Shown here: positions 33,117-43,868 of the stretch, piece by piece
Layout: the number at the start of each line of letters is the position of its first letter
Numbering within the stretch: position 1 is the stretch's first letter
DNA from: Gaertneriomyces semiglobifer
Taxonomy: Eukaryota; Chytridiomycota; Chytridiomycetes; Spizellomycetales; Spizellomycetaceae
Reading direction: 5' to 3'
Assembly (NCBI GenBank): GCA_025558075.1
Contig: JAHLKF010000007.1
Coordinates: forward strand, 62,001 to 126,000
Length of the DNA stretch: 64,000 nt
Notes under the pieces: model-generated
Told to the model about the DNA's origin: nothing
Databases searched by the model: none
Seen by the model: only the letters and a program-made list of their open reading frames with translations
Made by a program: the position numbers and the translations under genes

Positions 33117-33123
<7 letters not shown>

Positions 33124-33210
33124 GCTCTTTTTTGTTTCCAAGTTTGTATTATTTATCTTTTAATATTTCAGTTTTACACCTTGCTCCATTCTCCTCGCTC
33201 CTTGAGGTGT

Positions 33211-34700
33211 GTTCATGTGGTAGTAACTGGTAGTGAACAGACCATGAAAAAGTCATCCAAAAAACAAAAAGCCCGGGAAAAAAAAACAAACTAGTGGAAA
33301 GCAGAAAGTGATTTTTCATGTTTTTGTTTTACTTCATGTCCCCCCCCTCCAAAATCGTTATTATAGCTATTTCCCATTTTGCTCAAGTCCACAACCTTTT
33401 CCCACACCCCTCCTTTTCTTCCAATCTCTTCTTCTTCTTCTGGCCTTTAAATTTATCTCCCAAAAATGAAATAGCATCACATCACACGACACACATCTCT
33501 GTCCAATGGGTCCACCGCCACCACCACCACCATCACACAGAGACGAAGAAATGGAAATAGAAAATTAAATAAAAAGAGAAGACCGTTTTCATTCTGACAC
33601 ACACACGCACATGCACGCACATAAGATATCCGTACACACATCAGTATACCCGACCACACACACTTTCACCCGCCCGCCCGTCGTCGTCCCTCCTTTTTAG
33701 GTTCGTTCCCTTCTCTCCTTTGGAGTACTCCTTGTGTTTCAGAAATTGTATCGATGTGTGGCTTCGTCCATAGAGTCGTGTCATATCGTACAGAGCTACG
33801 AGTGTGATGTTGCAATACTACTGGTTGTAGTGTGGTGATGTGGTGATGTGGTGATGTGGTGGTGTGTGGTGTGGGAATCCACTACCGCGTTTTTCTCACA
33901 CTCTTCATGTGGTATATAACTGATAGTGAACAAAAAAATGAAAAAGTCGTTCCACAAGAGGAAAAACCCAAAAAAAAGAAAAACAAAAAGAAAAGGAGAA
34001 GGATTTTTCATGTTTTTGTTTTTACTTCATGCCCCCGCCCCCTCCAAAAGTCTTCATTATATAGCTCCCCCCCCCCCCCCCCCCCCCCCTGTTTGCTCAA
34101 GTCCTCAAACTTTTCCCACATCTCCCCTTCCTTCCAATCTCTTCTTGCTTCTTCTCACACTTATCACACGACAACTCGGTTCTGGGTTTACCAACCACAA
34201 CACACCACAGAAACGAAGAAATGGAAATAGAAAATAAATAAAAAGAGAAAAAACGTTTTCGTTCTGACACACACACACAACACACACACACGCACGCGCA
34301 TAAGATATCCCCACACACAACGAATGCACACACGCATAAGAATATCCGTACACACATCATTATACCCCGCCCACACACATTGTTTTTCTCCCTTTTCTAC
34401 ATTCCCTTCTCTCCTTTAGGGTGGCTACTTGTGTTTCAGAAATTGGAATCGGGGTTTGAGAATAGGTGTGTGTGTGGCTTCATCCACAGACTCCGTCTTA
34501 TCGTAAGCGTAGATCGTAGAGCTCTTTTGGAGAGTTTGGAAAATGCGATTCAGTGGTGTAGATGGTGAGATGTGAGAGTATTTGTGGTGTAGGTGTGTGT
34601 GTGCGGTGTCGGTCCACCCACCGCGTTGTTTCTCACACTCTTTCTTGTCCGCCCCACCCCCAAAAAAGAAAAAAAAAAAATTGTGAAAAAAGAAAGAATC
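33211..34700. repeat. Diverged tandem duplication, unit about 680 bp, plus partial third copy
   Basis: Copy A starts at about 33211 and copy B at about 33902. Shared landmarks in the same order: CATGTGGTA...AACTG.TAGTGAAC, a GATTTTTCATGTTTTTG block (33310 and 34002), TTTGCTCAAGTC, CTTCCAATCTCTTCTT, GACGAAGAAATGGAAATAG or its close variant (33543, 34213), GTTCTGACACACAC, ATAAGATATCC (33621, 34300) and CTTGTGTTTCAGAAATTG (33731, 34431). Offsets run from about 670 to 700. A third partial copy at about 34600-34700 starts at CCGCGTTGTTTCTCACACTCTTTC (compare 33886). Confidence 0.8.
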
Positions 34701-35369
34701 CTCCCGCCCCAAAAAGTCCAAAAAAAACGGGGATGTGTGGGTAGCTATTATATGTGGAGTTTCACCAGCGCGTTTCCATAATTGAGCAAGTAGTGGTTTC
34801 AATGCTCTGTTCACGGAGCCGGTGGTGACGTCGCCGTTGAAGTCGACGTTGGTTGTTGTGTGGGTACGACTGACGTTTGTATTGGTGGAACAGGAGAAAC
34901 AGGTGATGTTGGTGTTGTGCTATTATTTGTTGTTGTATTCGTACTCGTATTTGCTGGGTGGAGTGAGTTTGTTGTTGTGGCGTGTTGTTGTTGTTGTTGT
35001 TGTTGTTGTTGGGTGGGTGCGGAGGGTGTGGAGGGTGCACATGCCAGTGCAAGGTTTTGGATTGACCCGGAAGGACCTGCTCCCGGGACGGTGTCTAGGA
35101 TGCCTTGTTCTTTTAGCTTTGTCCTGTGTGTTTGTTGTGTTTATTTGTGGGGGTTTGTGTGAAATGGTAAGGTTGAGAGTGTTTTGTGACAGGGGCGGAG
35201 TGAGAAATACGTTTGAGAAGGTGATTGATGATAAAGGGGGACAAAATAAAATAGAGAGAAACAAAGAAAAGGATGAATCAGTTTCCCGTTTCTCGTTTTC
35301 TTCGCCTTCCACAAACCCACTCCGAAACAACCGAAACACGCGCCAAAAAAAAAACACAAAAGAACAAAC

Positions 35370-38300
35370 TCACCAATTATCTTTATTCCGCTTCAACTCT
35401 GCCAACAACCCCGGCACCGGCGCCCACTTATCATACGCCTCAAACAACGGCATGACCACAAACTCCATAAACCCATTCTGACAACTCGGGAAATTGATAC
35501 TCATTCGATCCATATACGGGCTAATATCCAACCCCAACCGTCGTTCCCGATCACCTTGCGATAAAAATTCTTCAAAGATGAGACGACACCAGTGGCCGTA
35601 GAGTGTCCATGTCTTGGTGGGGTTGCTGACGTCCGCGCATTTGATGATGATTTTCCAGAGGAGGAGACGGTCGTTCCGGATTTCGTGCGGGTTGAAGGTG
35701 GAGGAGGAGGAGGGGTGCGTGGAGTCGGTGGGGTTGGGGAGGGCGGAGGTCATCCCGACTTTGGTTTTGAAGGAGGACATGAGTTGGAAATGCTGTGACA
35801 AGTCTGTTTTTTAAAAAAAAGGAGGTTGAAAGTGTTAGCCGTATACATCCCAGTGGGAAAGCGTTTCGTTCCTCGCATGTATCGTTTCTTTGGATAGCCA
35901 GCACCCAAAAACAAAGAACAAGCGAAACGAGCACGTCGCTTACCGGTAGCCAAAACCATATCAATCACAAACTCTCTCACTTCCTTCCACGTATCCTTTT
36001 TCAGATTCCTCAAGAAATTGTTTTCGGGCCGATTCATCACCTCAAACGCCGATGCCAGGTGATGGTTCTCCAGCACGGACCGGTCGTTGTAGAGGATGGC
36101 TTTTGGGTCGTATGAGTTGATGAGAAAGTTGTTGTTGACGCCTGGATGGTCAAAGTCTGGAAAAAAGAAAAAACGAAGAGCGGGGTTGTCAAAATACGAG
36201 TTAACACAGATGAAGAAAGGTGGGATGAAACCACAAAAGAGGTTTGTTCGTCGGGTTTCTGCCATCCCCAGGAAAGAGTAACGTACCGTGAATCATGGCG
36301 GCGATGTAGAGGGCCAGCATGTCCGAGTCCCCTGCTGCACTTGATACAGCTTCCGACTGGAAGATAAAGTAATTGGTGCAATGCAGAACATCACTGGCGT
36401 GCACCGAGTTGTGAACTGGCGGAAAAGAAGTGAAAAAAAGCGGTTAAGTTTTCAAATCTCGTCGACCAGGGGTTCGTTCTGTCTCATTGAAAACAACAGA
36501 AACACCCATTCCCCGTCCAAAATAAAAACCAAAACTTACACGACAAATCTTTTCGGTACCCGTTCTCAATCGCCGTCACGCAATTTCGAAACAAATCCAT
36601 CGGAATCTCAAAAGCACTAAACAAATCCGCTCTTCGAAACAAATGGTACACCAGCGTCGCCAGCGGTCGTCCCTTTGTCGCCTCCGTAAACTCAAAAATC
36701 GGCCAATTGTACTCTTGTACACGTTGGAGAAGCGCAATGGCATCGGGGGAAGGATTGAACGGGTCGTCACCGGCAGAGAGGTACGCTTGGGCCGGTGTGA
36801 TGATCATGGAAGGGTTCGCAGTCGGAGACACGCCGGCCGATGACGCTTGATTGGATTGTGCGCCGACACTTCCTTGACTCTGTCGCATTTTTTCTGAAGA
36901 GGCAGTGGTGGTGTCGTGTACATTGGACCCGCTGCCGAACCGTTCGATGCTGCCCATCATGTCTGCTAGTGCGCTGAGACCGTTGGCGTTGGAGACGGAC
37001 ATGGATTCTCCGCCTGTGCCGCCCGTGCCGCCTGCGCCGCTGATCCCGCTCGTACCGAGGTTGGTGAGCTGGTGTGGGTTGTTTAGGCCCGCTGTCACGC
37101 TGGTGTCCGCGGTGATGGAACGTCGACGAGCGGCTGGTCGACGAGGCGCCTTGTTCTTTCGTTGCGCAATTTCAGAGAATAACCATTTCTATTTTGAAAA
37201 AAAATGGTGGGTGAGCATCGTTCTTCGTTTTCCCATAGACTGTGGGGGGAGACAGAAACGCTGCACACGGATAATAAAACCCACCTCCTGTTCGCTATCC
37301 AACATGTCGCCGACTTGGTTCTCCAAATCCGGAGATAACAAATTCGTGCTCCCCAACAAAGTGACAATTTGATTCAGCGTCATGAGATGAGCCGGAGAAT
37401 TCGTGGGGTCCGCCATCATACTCCTCAAAAGCATAACACTCTTTTCCAACGGAGAATCCAAATCCGCGACTTTGTTCCCAAACTCTTTCTGTAGCACCTT
37501 GAGCTGATTCGTCAATTTTGCGTTGGTCTTTAACAACTGATACGACGACATGAATTGTGCACGGGTGAAGAGTTCGGTTTCGTACTGGTTGAAACAGACG
37601 ACTGCGCCTGACACGACCAGACTCACGAGTGATATCACGTAGGTTTTGAATGTGTTGGGGTTCCGACCGTCGTCGTCGGCGACTCCTTGCGCAAACCCGC
37701 CGCCAAATAGAATACAGATGATTAACACGCTGACCAGCGTGTAGATGAACCGACACCGCATGAACATGTATGCGACAAACATGAGCATGATGCAGATGAG
37801 TGCAGGTTGAAAGACGGGGGTCATGGGTTCGACAATGAGGTATCGGATGATCAGGCCCAAGCCACCGTAAGAGACAATGAGACCCGAGGAGAGGAGGTGG
37901 ATCCATGCCGCAAGTTGTTGTGTCCGTAGACGGTACCATGCAAGAAGGAGCATGGCCCAGGGAAAGAGAATTGTGCATATCCAAAAAGAAAGGTCGCTGG
38001 TGAGGCGATACTCGTTGCAGATATAATCCGGATTACATTTCATGCTGGATTAGAAGAGTTGTTGATTAATACGTCTGAATGGTCATCACGCCTCCCACCG
38101 ACACACACACCGTCAAGGCAGGTGTGTGGAAGGTGACAAATAAAATGCAAGCCGGTCATACTCACCAATACCATCCTCTCGGACATACCGCCTCTATATC
38201 ATTCACTCCCACAGTCTTTAAATTATCGTCAAACGTTCTCCTCCAATTCCTTCCATCCGCGGGACTCCTACTCATCACATACGTATACAACGCCGTTCCA

Positions 38301-38671
38301 GCCGCAAACAACAGATACACCGTCCGTCTCCACACATACATATGCTTATCCAAAAAATAGCGCTCATACTCCTGCTCCACCTCCCGATCTTTAAACGACA
38401 ATGTAATTCGATGCAGCATCTGTCGCAGAGAGTTGTAGGTCCCCATTCGGTATTCGTTGGTGGTGAGCATCATGCTGCCCGCTGTGAGCCCACGACCAGA
38501 AGATCCCATGGCGTTGGTCATGAGTCGGCTGTTCAGGATCCCGCCGCTCCCGACGTTGGAGGTGCTGGATACCGCTGAGGGAATGGGTTTTGCAACAATG
38601 TCGGAGTTGGCCCGTGGGCTGTTCTGGAAAAGGATGGGATGGCTCCCGGGTCGGGGGCCCGGTGGTACCAT
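35370..38671 (-). CDS. Membrane-embedded class I cyclic-nucleotide phosphodiesterase
   Basis: 896 residues from exons 38671-38166, 38044-37285, 37188-36540, 36415-36287, 36156-35944, 35803-35370. The N-terminal half has six hydrophobic spans (YLLFAAGTALYTYVM, ICTILFPWAMLLLAW, LLSSGLIVSYGGLGLIIRY, LICIMLMFVAYMF, LVSVLIICILFGGG, YVISLVSLVVSGAVVCF) with a Cys-rich loop RGWYCMKC after the first. A helical linker follows, then a PDEase_I catalytic domain: FHNSVHASDVLH (640-651), the metal-binding signature HDFDHPGVNN (681-690), ENHHLASAFEVM, and KCADVSNPTKTW plus CQNGFMEFVVMPLF. All HD-motif ligands are present. It hydrolyses cAMP and/or cGMP at a membrane; specificity cannot be read here. The 6-TM region recalls membrane domains of chytrid cyclases. 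Confidence 0.88.
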
Positions 38672-39582
38672 GGATGGACGGGTGGTTCGACGATGTAGAT
38701 TCCGAGGGATGGTTTAGTTGGGGACGGATGTGTGAGTAGGTTGCAGGAATGGGGAGGTCACAAGACGATCGCCTTGTTCTCCGGCAACGCGATTTGTCCA
38801 ATGCGCTCAAAAGTCTATCAACCGGCCCTTATTTCTCTAATCGTTTCTCACCAGAAATTCCCCTTCTAAACTCTTGCTAATTATTGTCCGGGGCGTGGGA
38901 TGTGCCAGAATACAGGGTCCTAGCAGTACCTGCTATTTTCTCGATTCACCCCCTGTGAGCCGACGCGCGCGAAAGTAAGTGTGTGTATGAAATAGACGTA
39001 GGTGGGGGTCGGGCACCCAAGTTGCCAATGGGATGGATGCGTCAAAAATATCTGTTTGAATACCAAAGGGTAGCAGCCCGTTGTTTGTGCAGGCTTTGCT
39101 AGGATCGCACTTTACGAGAGGCTACGTTTGCCAAATGTCCCCACCATGTCCCGCTGCTTCTAGGTCGAGATATCAGCAGCACCAGTATCACCCAAAATTT
39201 CCCGTCCAACAGCCGTGCGTCACCTTGCTTCCCAACATCTTCAGAGGCCTTGAATAGCACACTGAGTGCCTTGAAAGAGTTATTACGCGCGGCAGCATAC
39301 TTTGCGGAGTTGGCTGATGTAAGCGGAGTCAACGCGTCTCTGCAACGAGAAAGCAAGATGAATAATGTGAAAACCAACAACTGAGCAACTCTAATGCCGG
39401 CTAGCGACGTGCTTCCCGGTTGAAGGTCTACTCTCTAATGATTATATTAATGACCCCAAGAAATCACTGCATCAAGCCACATATTCGTATAAACATATTA
39501 TTTGAAGTCCACGTCCATTTCATCGGAATCCATCCCATCGTCCTAGCCCTTTACAAAGCCACCGATAGTTTTTATCCATTCT
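38672..39582. other. Intergenic, PDE promoter side
   Basis: 0.9 kb between two minus-strand genes. A minus open frame at 39099-39380 encodes 93 residues with no recognised motif; not supported. Confidence 0.4.
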
Positions 39583-41477
39583 TCAAACCATCTCTTCTGG
39601 TATATCGAACCCCACCGCACTTTGTCTCCTGGTAGCACTCATCAAGCTCTCTCTGCGGCCGGGAACACTCGTCACATGTTCCAATAGCCTTTTACTTCCT
39701 TGTTTATCTAGCACCCTCTCCATCGGAGGGACGTTGTTTTTCTCAAGCGATACTTTTTGGCGAGGCGGAACTGCAAAGTAAACAACTGCGGCAACGGCGG
39801 TGCAACCTGCACATCCAAGCCAGAGAACCGTGGATCCAAAACGTGTGTAGACAACACCACCAATGATGGAGCCAAGACCAGCACCGAGACCGCTGTATGC
39901 TGCTCCGAGAATACCCTGTTGTGAAAGATAAGCGATTGATTTTGTTGAGATTCCCAGGCACAACTGAGGAAAGGCAATGGTGAGTAAGTACCTGAGCTAA
40001 AAATTCCATGCCCTTGGGCGCAATTTCAGCTGCATAGGCGACAGACGCCACCCAGTTCATAGAGAACGCAAGCCCTGTGGTATAGTAACATCAGAAAAGA
40101 ATGTCACTGGAGAAAATCAGCGCGGCGCCATACCATGGAGAGCCTCAATCCCTAGATCCCCATAAACGCTGGGCCCAGGTTTAAGAAGCGGGTAGCAACA
40201 GAATCGAACAATGGTAACAATATGAGCAATGGTAATACTCCAGCGAACTCCCAGTTTCCCCATGACCTGATTGTTGCACTCAACGTTAGCCAAAACCGCT
40301 CGCTAGATGAACGCAGAAAGGAGCCCAGTGCATACCGGTTTGGCAAAGAAAAAGAATGGTAACTGCAGAACCACCTGTGCAGTTCCCGTTAACCCTCTCA
40401 CAGTTGAATCCGCCTTCAACTCATTCGTCAGGTACAGCCACAAGAAACTTCCAACCACTGTCAAGACTGCACCCATAACAATGTTCGCGAAAAAGAATGC
40501 CAGAACATCAGGCGCAAAGAGCCATCCAAATGTTGGTCCACCCCTTCCGATTTCCACAGTATCAGGCGTGACGGCTGCCAAACCCAATGAGGCGGCGGTA
40601 CTTGCCCGTCGCGAAACCCTGCGAGCGGATTCAAGCACGGTAGGAGGCATCATACTGGTTGCACGACTCAATGCACGACTGAAGCGACGTCTACCCGGAA
40701 AGTCAATGGCAGACTCCATACGTGGGTCCGGCACGAACGGGTTCTGACGAAGTTCCTCGGCTGTAAGGTCCGGATCGTCCAAATACGACGTTTGCTTAAT
40801 GTTAGGTTTCACGGGGTCGTCCAAGGAAAATTCTTTAGCCTTTTTCCACGGTTGGGCTGTGATAACCAGTAGTGTGACAAAGATCCCAGCAATGGTAGAG
40901 TGCCACATGAAAGCGGTATCATACGTTCCCGTTTTGCCAACAAGGTAACCGACGACAAACGAAGCAATACCACAAGAGAGCGCTCCCCAAAACCGTTGCT
41001 GGCCATATCTATAATAAAAACACAAGCAGAGACGACAGTCAGCCTTTCTGGCACTGTCATCCCTCCCAAAACCGATGGCAACACTCACAAGGCACTGTTC
41101 TCTCCCAAAATTGTTAACACAATAACATCCGTCATGCTTCCAATGGGTGCAGAAGTAATAGCATACGCAACGGCAATTCCACAGACAGTTCCCATGCTTA
41201 GCGGCATCGTGACATATAGCCACAGCACGCCTGTCGTCGACAAACACGCAATAGCCAGCACCCAGCGAGGCTTTCCCGTGATATCAGCCAACATCGCCAG
41301 CCCAGGGCCCGCAAAAATGCACAACAGAGGCGGTATGGAGGCCACAAGACCCACAGCTGATGTGTTCAGGCCGGCCCGTTCTTGGTAGACGAGGGATAAG
41401 TAGTTCGTTGCACTGCATTGCATCAAGTACAAGACGAACATGAGAACCTTCGGGACAATATAACGGTTCGCCGCCAT
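39583..41477 (-). CDS. MFSD6-like major facilitator superfamily transporter
   Basis: 536 residues from exons 41477-41089, 41008-40336, 40266-40134, 40074-39992, 39915-39583. About 12 membrane spans with a large central cytosolic loop (about residues 215-295, Ser/Arg rich: RRVSRRASTAAS). Family marks are AGPGLAMLADITGKPRW in loop 2-3, GLTGTAQVVLQLPFFFFAKP, GIEALHGLAFSMNWVASVAYAAEIAPKG and GAGLGSIIGGVVYTRFG. These fit the 'MFS_1-like' group that includes animal MFSD6; the substrate is unknown. Cytosolic C-terminus. I considered sugar and nucleoside porters but the loop signatures differ. Confidence 0.82.
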
Positions 41478-41952
41478 AATGGCTGCTTTGCAAGCACACT
41501 ATGGATATGCGGTTAGGCGCAGAAGTTATGCTGCTGGACAAAGTCAGTGTCCACCGGCGGCCAGCAAGACACTGTGCAAAGCCAGCAGGAATGAGCAAAA
41601 GGGTAAGGTCCTGTTATTTCAAGTACATAATCGATTCACGCAGATAAAGATCGATATGCTCAATGAGATCACGTCGAAAATAATGGAATGGCGAGCAAGC
41701 CGAAGCGGGAACTAGTTTTCATCTGGGCTCTCTTCACACGCGCGCGATCGGAGCTTGGTCAGCCGATTACGGAATTATGGAACAAGGCGCGCTTGATCTT
41801 GATTTTGGACGCGACCATTGGACCTGTTATGAACGGAACAGAGGCCTGAGGCCATTTTGAGGGTGAGCAAGCCTGCATTCTTGAGGGTACGCAAGCCCGG
41901 ACAACATGGAAACTCTAAGCGAGGGCGGGCACGTCAAAGACTCATATGTAGA

Positions 41953-41990
41953 TACAAGCCGGGTGTAGCACCAAAGGTGCCGTGGCATGT
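41953..41990 (+). pseudogene. Fragment matching the tail of the protease-like gene
   Basis: The first 35 bases match 18142-18176 with a single mismatch and encode YKPGVAPKVPWH, against YKPGEAPKVPWH in the intact gene. Sequence on either side does not match. It is probably a remnant of a paralog. Confidence 0.65.
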
Positions 41991-42137
41991 GTATATTATA
42001 AAGGACGTAGGCAGAAATGCAGGAACTCAGGATGCTTTTGGAAGAAAGCCAATGAAGCTGTTATAGCACCATCATCTGTATTTTGTAGTTAAGATCTTTC
42101 TGATATGTTTTCGATACACTAAGCCAACATCTCCGCA

Positions 42138-42180
42138 ATCAGGGTATGGGTTACCCTCATAGCGTTACCCATACCCTGAT
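42138..42180. repeat. Perfect 14-bp inverted repeat with 15-nt loop
   Basis: Left arm ATCAGGGTATGGGT (42138-42151), right arm ACCCATACCCTGAT (42167-42180). It would form a strong hairpin; the arms and loop carry GGGT/ACCC telomere-like words. Confidence 0.85.
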
Positions 42181-42509
42181 CACGAACAGGATCCGGCAAC
42201 ACCACGAGGTACACTTCATATATAAGGTACTCAACAAGAGCTCCTGATACCGCACCATCATGAGCGTAATCTTCTCAGTTGGTGTCAACTGAAAAATTGT
42301 TTCAACGGCGTCCTACTCGCACGCGCTTCAAATTCAGCAAACGTTAGCATCTTAATTGATAACCTTAGAGTTGCACCTACATGTCCTATACTTATGAAAT
42401 CAGTCAATTAAATTAATGGGATGACGTAATATTGTTAAGTCACGTGAGCGATGGTGGTCCACCGCGTGTCCCGTCCGATCCATCCCTTTTCCCTCGAGTT
42501 CACTTCAGA

Positions 42510-43015
42510 ACATGGCAGCTAGCAAGGCATGGTAGGCCCGGTTTCGTTGAGGACGATGCAAACCAGCAGAAGGTAAGCTGAACGACAGACATTTTGGCAG
42601 CTGCCACGCTCACTTTCATAAGCACAGTCGCTATCCTGTTCGACGTCGTCGCAGCCGTTCTCCTCGCAGTGCTTATGTTTCTTAGTCTCGTCGTCGCAGT
42701 CGTTCTCCTCACAGTGCTTATGTCTCTCACTCCCGACGTCGGAGTCGGTCTCCTCCCAGTGCTCCTAGTACTCAGCCCCGTCGTTGGAGCCGCTCTCCTC
42801 GCAGTGATCATAGTTCCAAGTCCCGTCGTTACCGCTGTCACTCGCGTGAGAATGACCACCCACAGAGGTAAGTCTCCCTTGAGTAGCAACACTTCGCTTA
42901 TTCAAGCTAGCAGATTCGCTTATAACATTTGTTTTGCAGATTAGCATCTTGTCAGGAAGCCGAGACCGATACCAGTTTGTCAAACATCACTCCGATGGAG
43001 TTCAAAGAAAGGTGA
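42510..43015 (+). pseudogene. Decayed SR splicing factor (RRM fragment plus RS domain)
   Basis: 42510-42572 reads WQLARHGRPGFVEDDANQQK, a clear relic of the SRSF3/7-type RRM (W-x-AR ... PGF ... VE ... D), with residues missing between GF and VE. After a 28-nt GT...AG segment, too short for a normal intron, a frame from 42602 encodes a serine/arginine domain of repeats like RRRSRSPHSAYVSHS, interrupted by an in-frame TAG at 42683-42685. It continues through YRCHSRENDHPQ, a plausible GT-AG intron (42868-42939) and stops at 43015. The upstream half of the RRM is not found. Truncation, frameshift and stop together indicate a pseudogene, though exon skipping of the TAG cannot be excluded. Confidence 0.7.
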
Positions 43016-43156
43016 ATACTTCGCTGTTGCGGTATGAGCCATCACTTACCTCTCATTGATGTGTACCGAAGGGTGGTAATTTCCTATCATTAGGGAATGT
43101 CTTGGAGATATACACCATTAAGCGAATGGTAAGTCACTGCATGGTCTCGCCACACT

Positions 43157-43291
43157 TGCGCCCTTTGCGGCTGCCTCGCATTCTGCGTCCTTTGGGACTG
43201 CCTCGCATTCTGCGCCCTTTGCGGGTGCCTCGCATTCTGCGTCCTTTGCGGCTGCCTCGCATTCTGCGTCCTTTGGGGCTGCCTCGCATTT
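43157..43291. repeat. Five 27-bp tandem repeats
   Basis: Units of TGCGYCCTTTGCGGCTGCC plus TCGCATTC repeat five times with one to four changes each. The length is a multiple of three, so a nine-residue repeat (LRPLRLPRI-like) stays open on the plus strand, and AECEAAAKD on the minus. Confidence 0.9.
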
Positions 43292-43868
43292 TGCCAACCT
43301 CCACATATCTTTCACAGTCACGATGAACACCACCTACGTATTATAGTCGAATGGAGATCGAAAGATGTTGACATACCGTCACTTGCAAAGCACTTACACG
43401 ATTTATACCCTTTTCTGGAACAAAACTGCACACGGGTCACGGGAGAGACACATAATCCCCAGATGCACTGTCATGTGGTCACAGGAACTTGGAACGCCCA
43501 GCACAAGGCCCATTACCGGTCAGGGCGCACAAAACTCGAGTATTCAGTTCGGTGAGAATTCTGTTATGTCCTATCTGGATGAATTTGCCTAATGAAGCAG
43601 TAGAGCGGGAAAGCAGGTTTCGGTGTCAATTGACTGGCCCCGGGACGATAACTTCAAACGGAGGGCTTTCACCCCAAAGACAACTTGTGGCCCTAACCCT
43701 TTTCCAATGTCTGTCTCCGGTGGCATCAGGAACTCTATCCCCGGCACACCCTCTCGGACTTCTGTGTACGCTATACGCACGGACGGACAACTATCTCCTT
43801 ATTATATTTAGAAAGTGGAAAAAATAAATGTACAAAATTCACAGTTAGGAAAATGACATATCAATCAA
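43292..43868. other. Intergenic, nothing recognised
   Basis: 577 bp downstream of the dipeptidase gene. Open frames of 60-110 codons overlap in several frames without recognisable motifs. Confidence 0.4.

Larger units (their letters stand above)
32987..35369. other. 2.4 kb low-complexity intergenic region
   Basis: Between the bHLH gene (+) and the 3' end of the PDE gene (-). It contains a (CT)n tract at 33081-33115, the tandem duplication described separately, a poly-C run near 34067-34089 and (GTT)n near 34980-35010. Many short open frames are repeat artefacts. No gene supported. Confidence 0.6.
41478..42509. other. Relic zone 5' of the MFS gene
   Basis: 1 kb without an intact gene. It includes the protease-tail fragment at 41953-41990 and the inverted repeat at 42138-42180. 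A CACGTG lies at about 42441. Confidence 0.5.

Noticed and set aside
33300..34400. Small proteins encoded in the poly-C and CA-rich duplicated segment
   Set aside because: Frames consist of repeat-derived residues, differ between the two copies and are not conserved.
42594..42944. Hydrophobic 116-codon frame that looks like a membrane protein
   Set aside because: It is the RS-domain repeat read in the wrong frame; Arg/Ser codons become Val/Leu/Ala.
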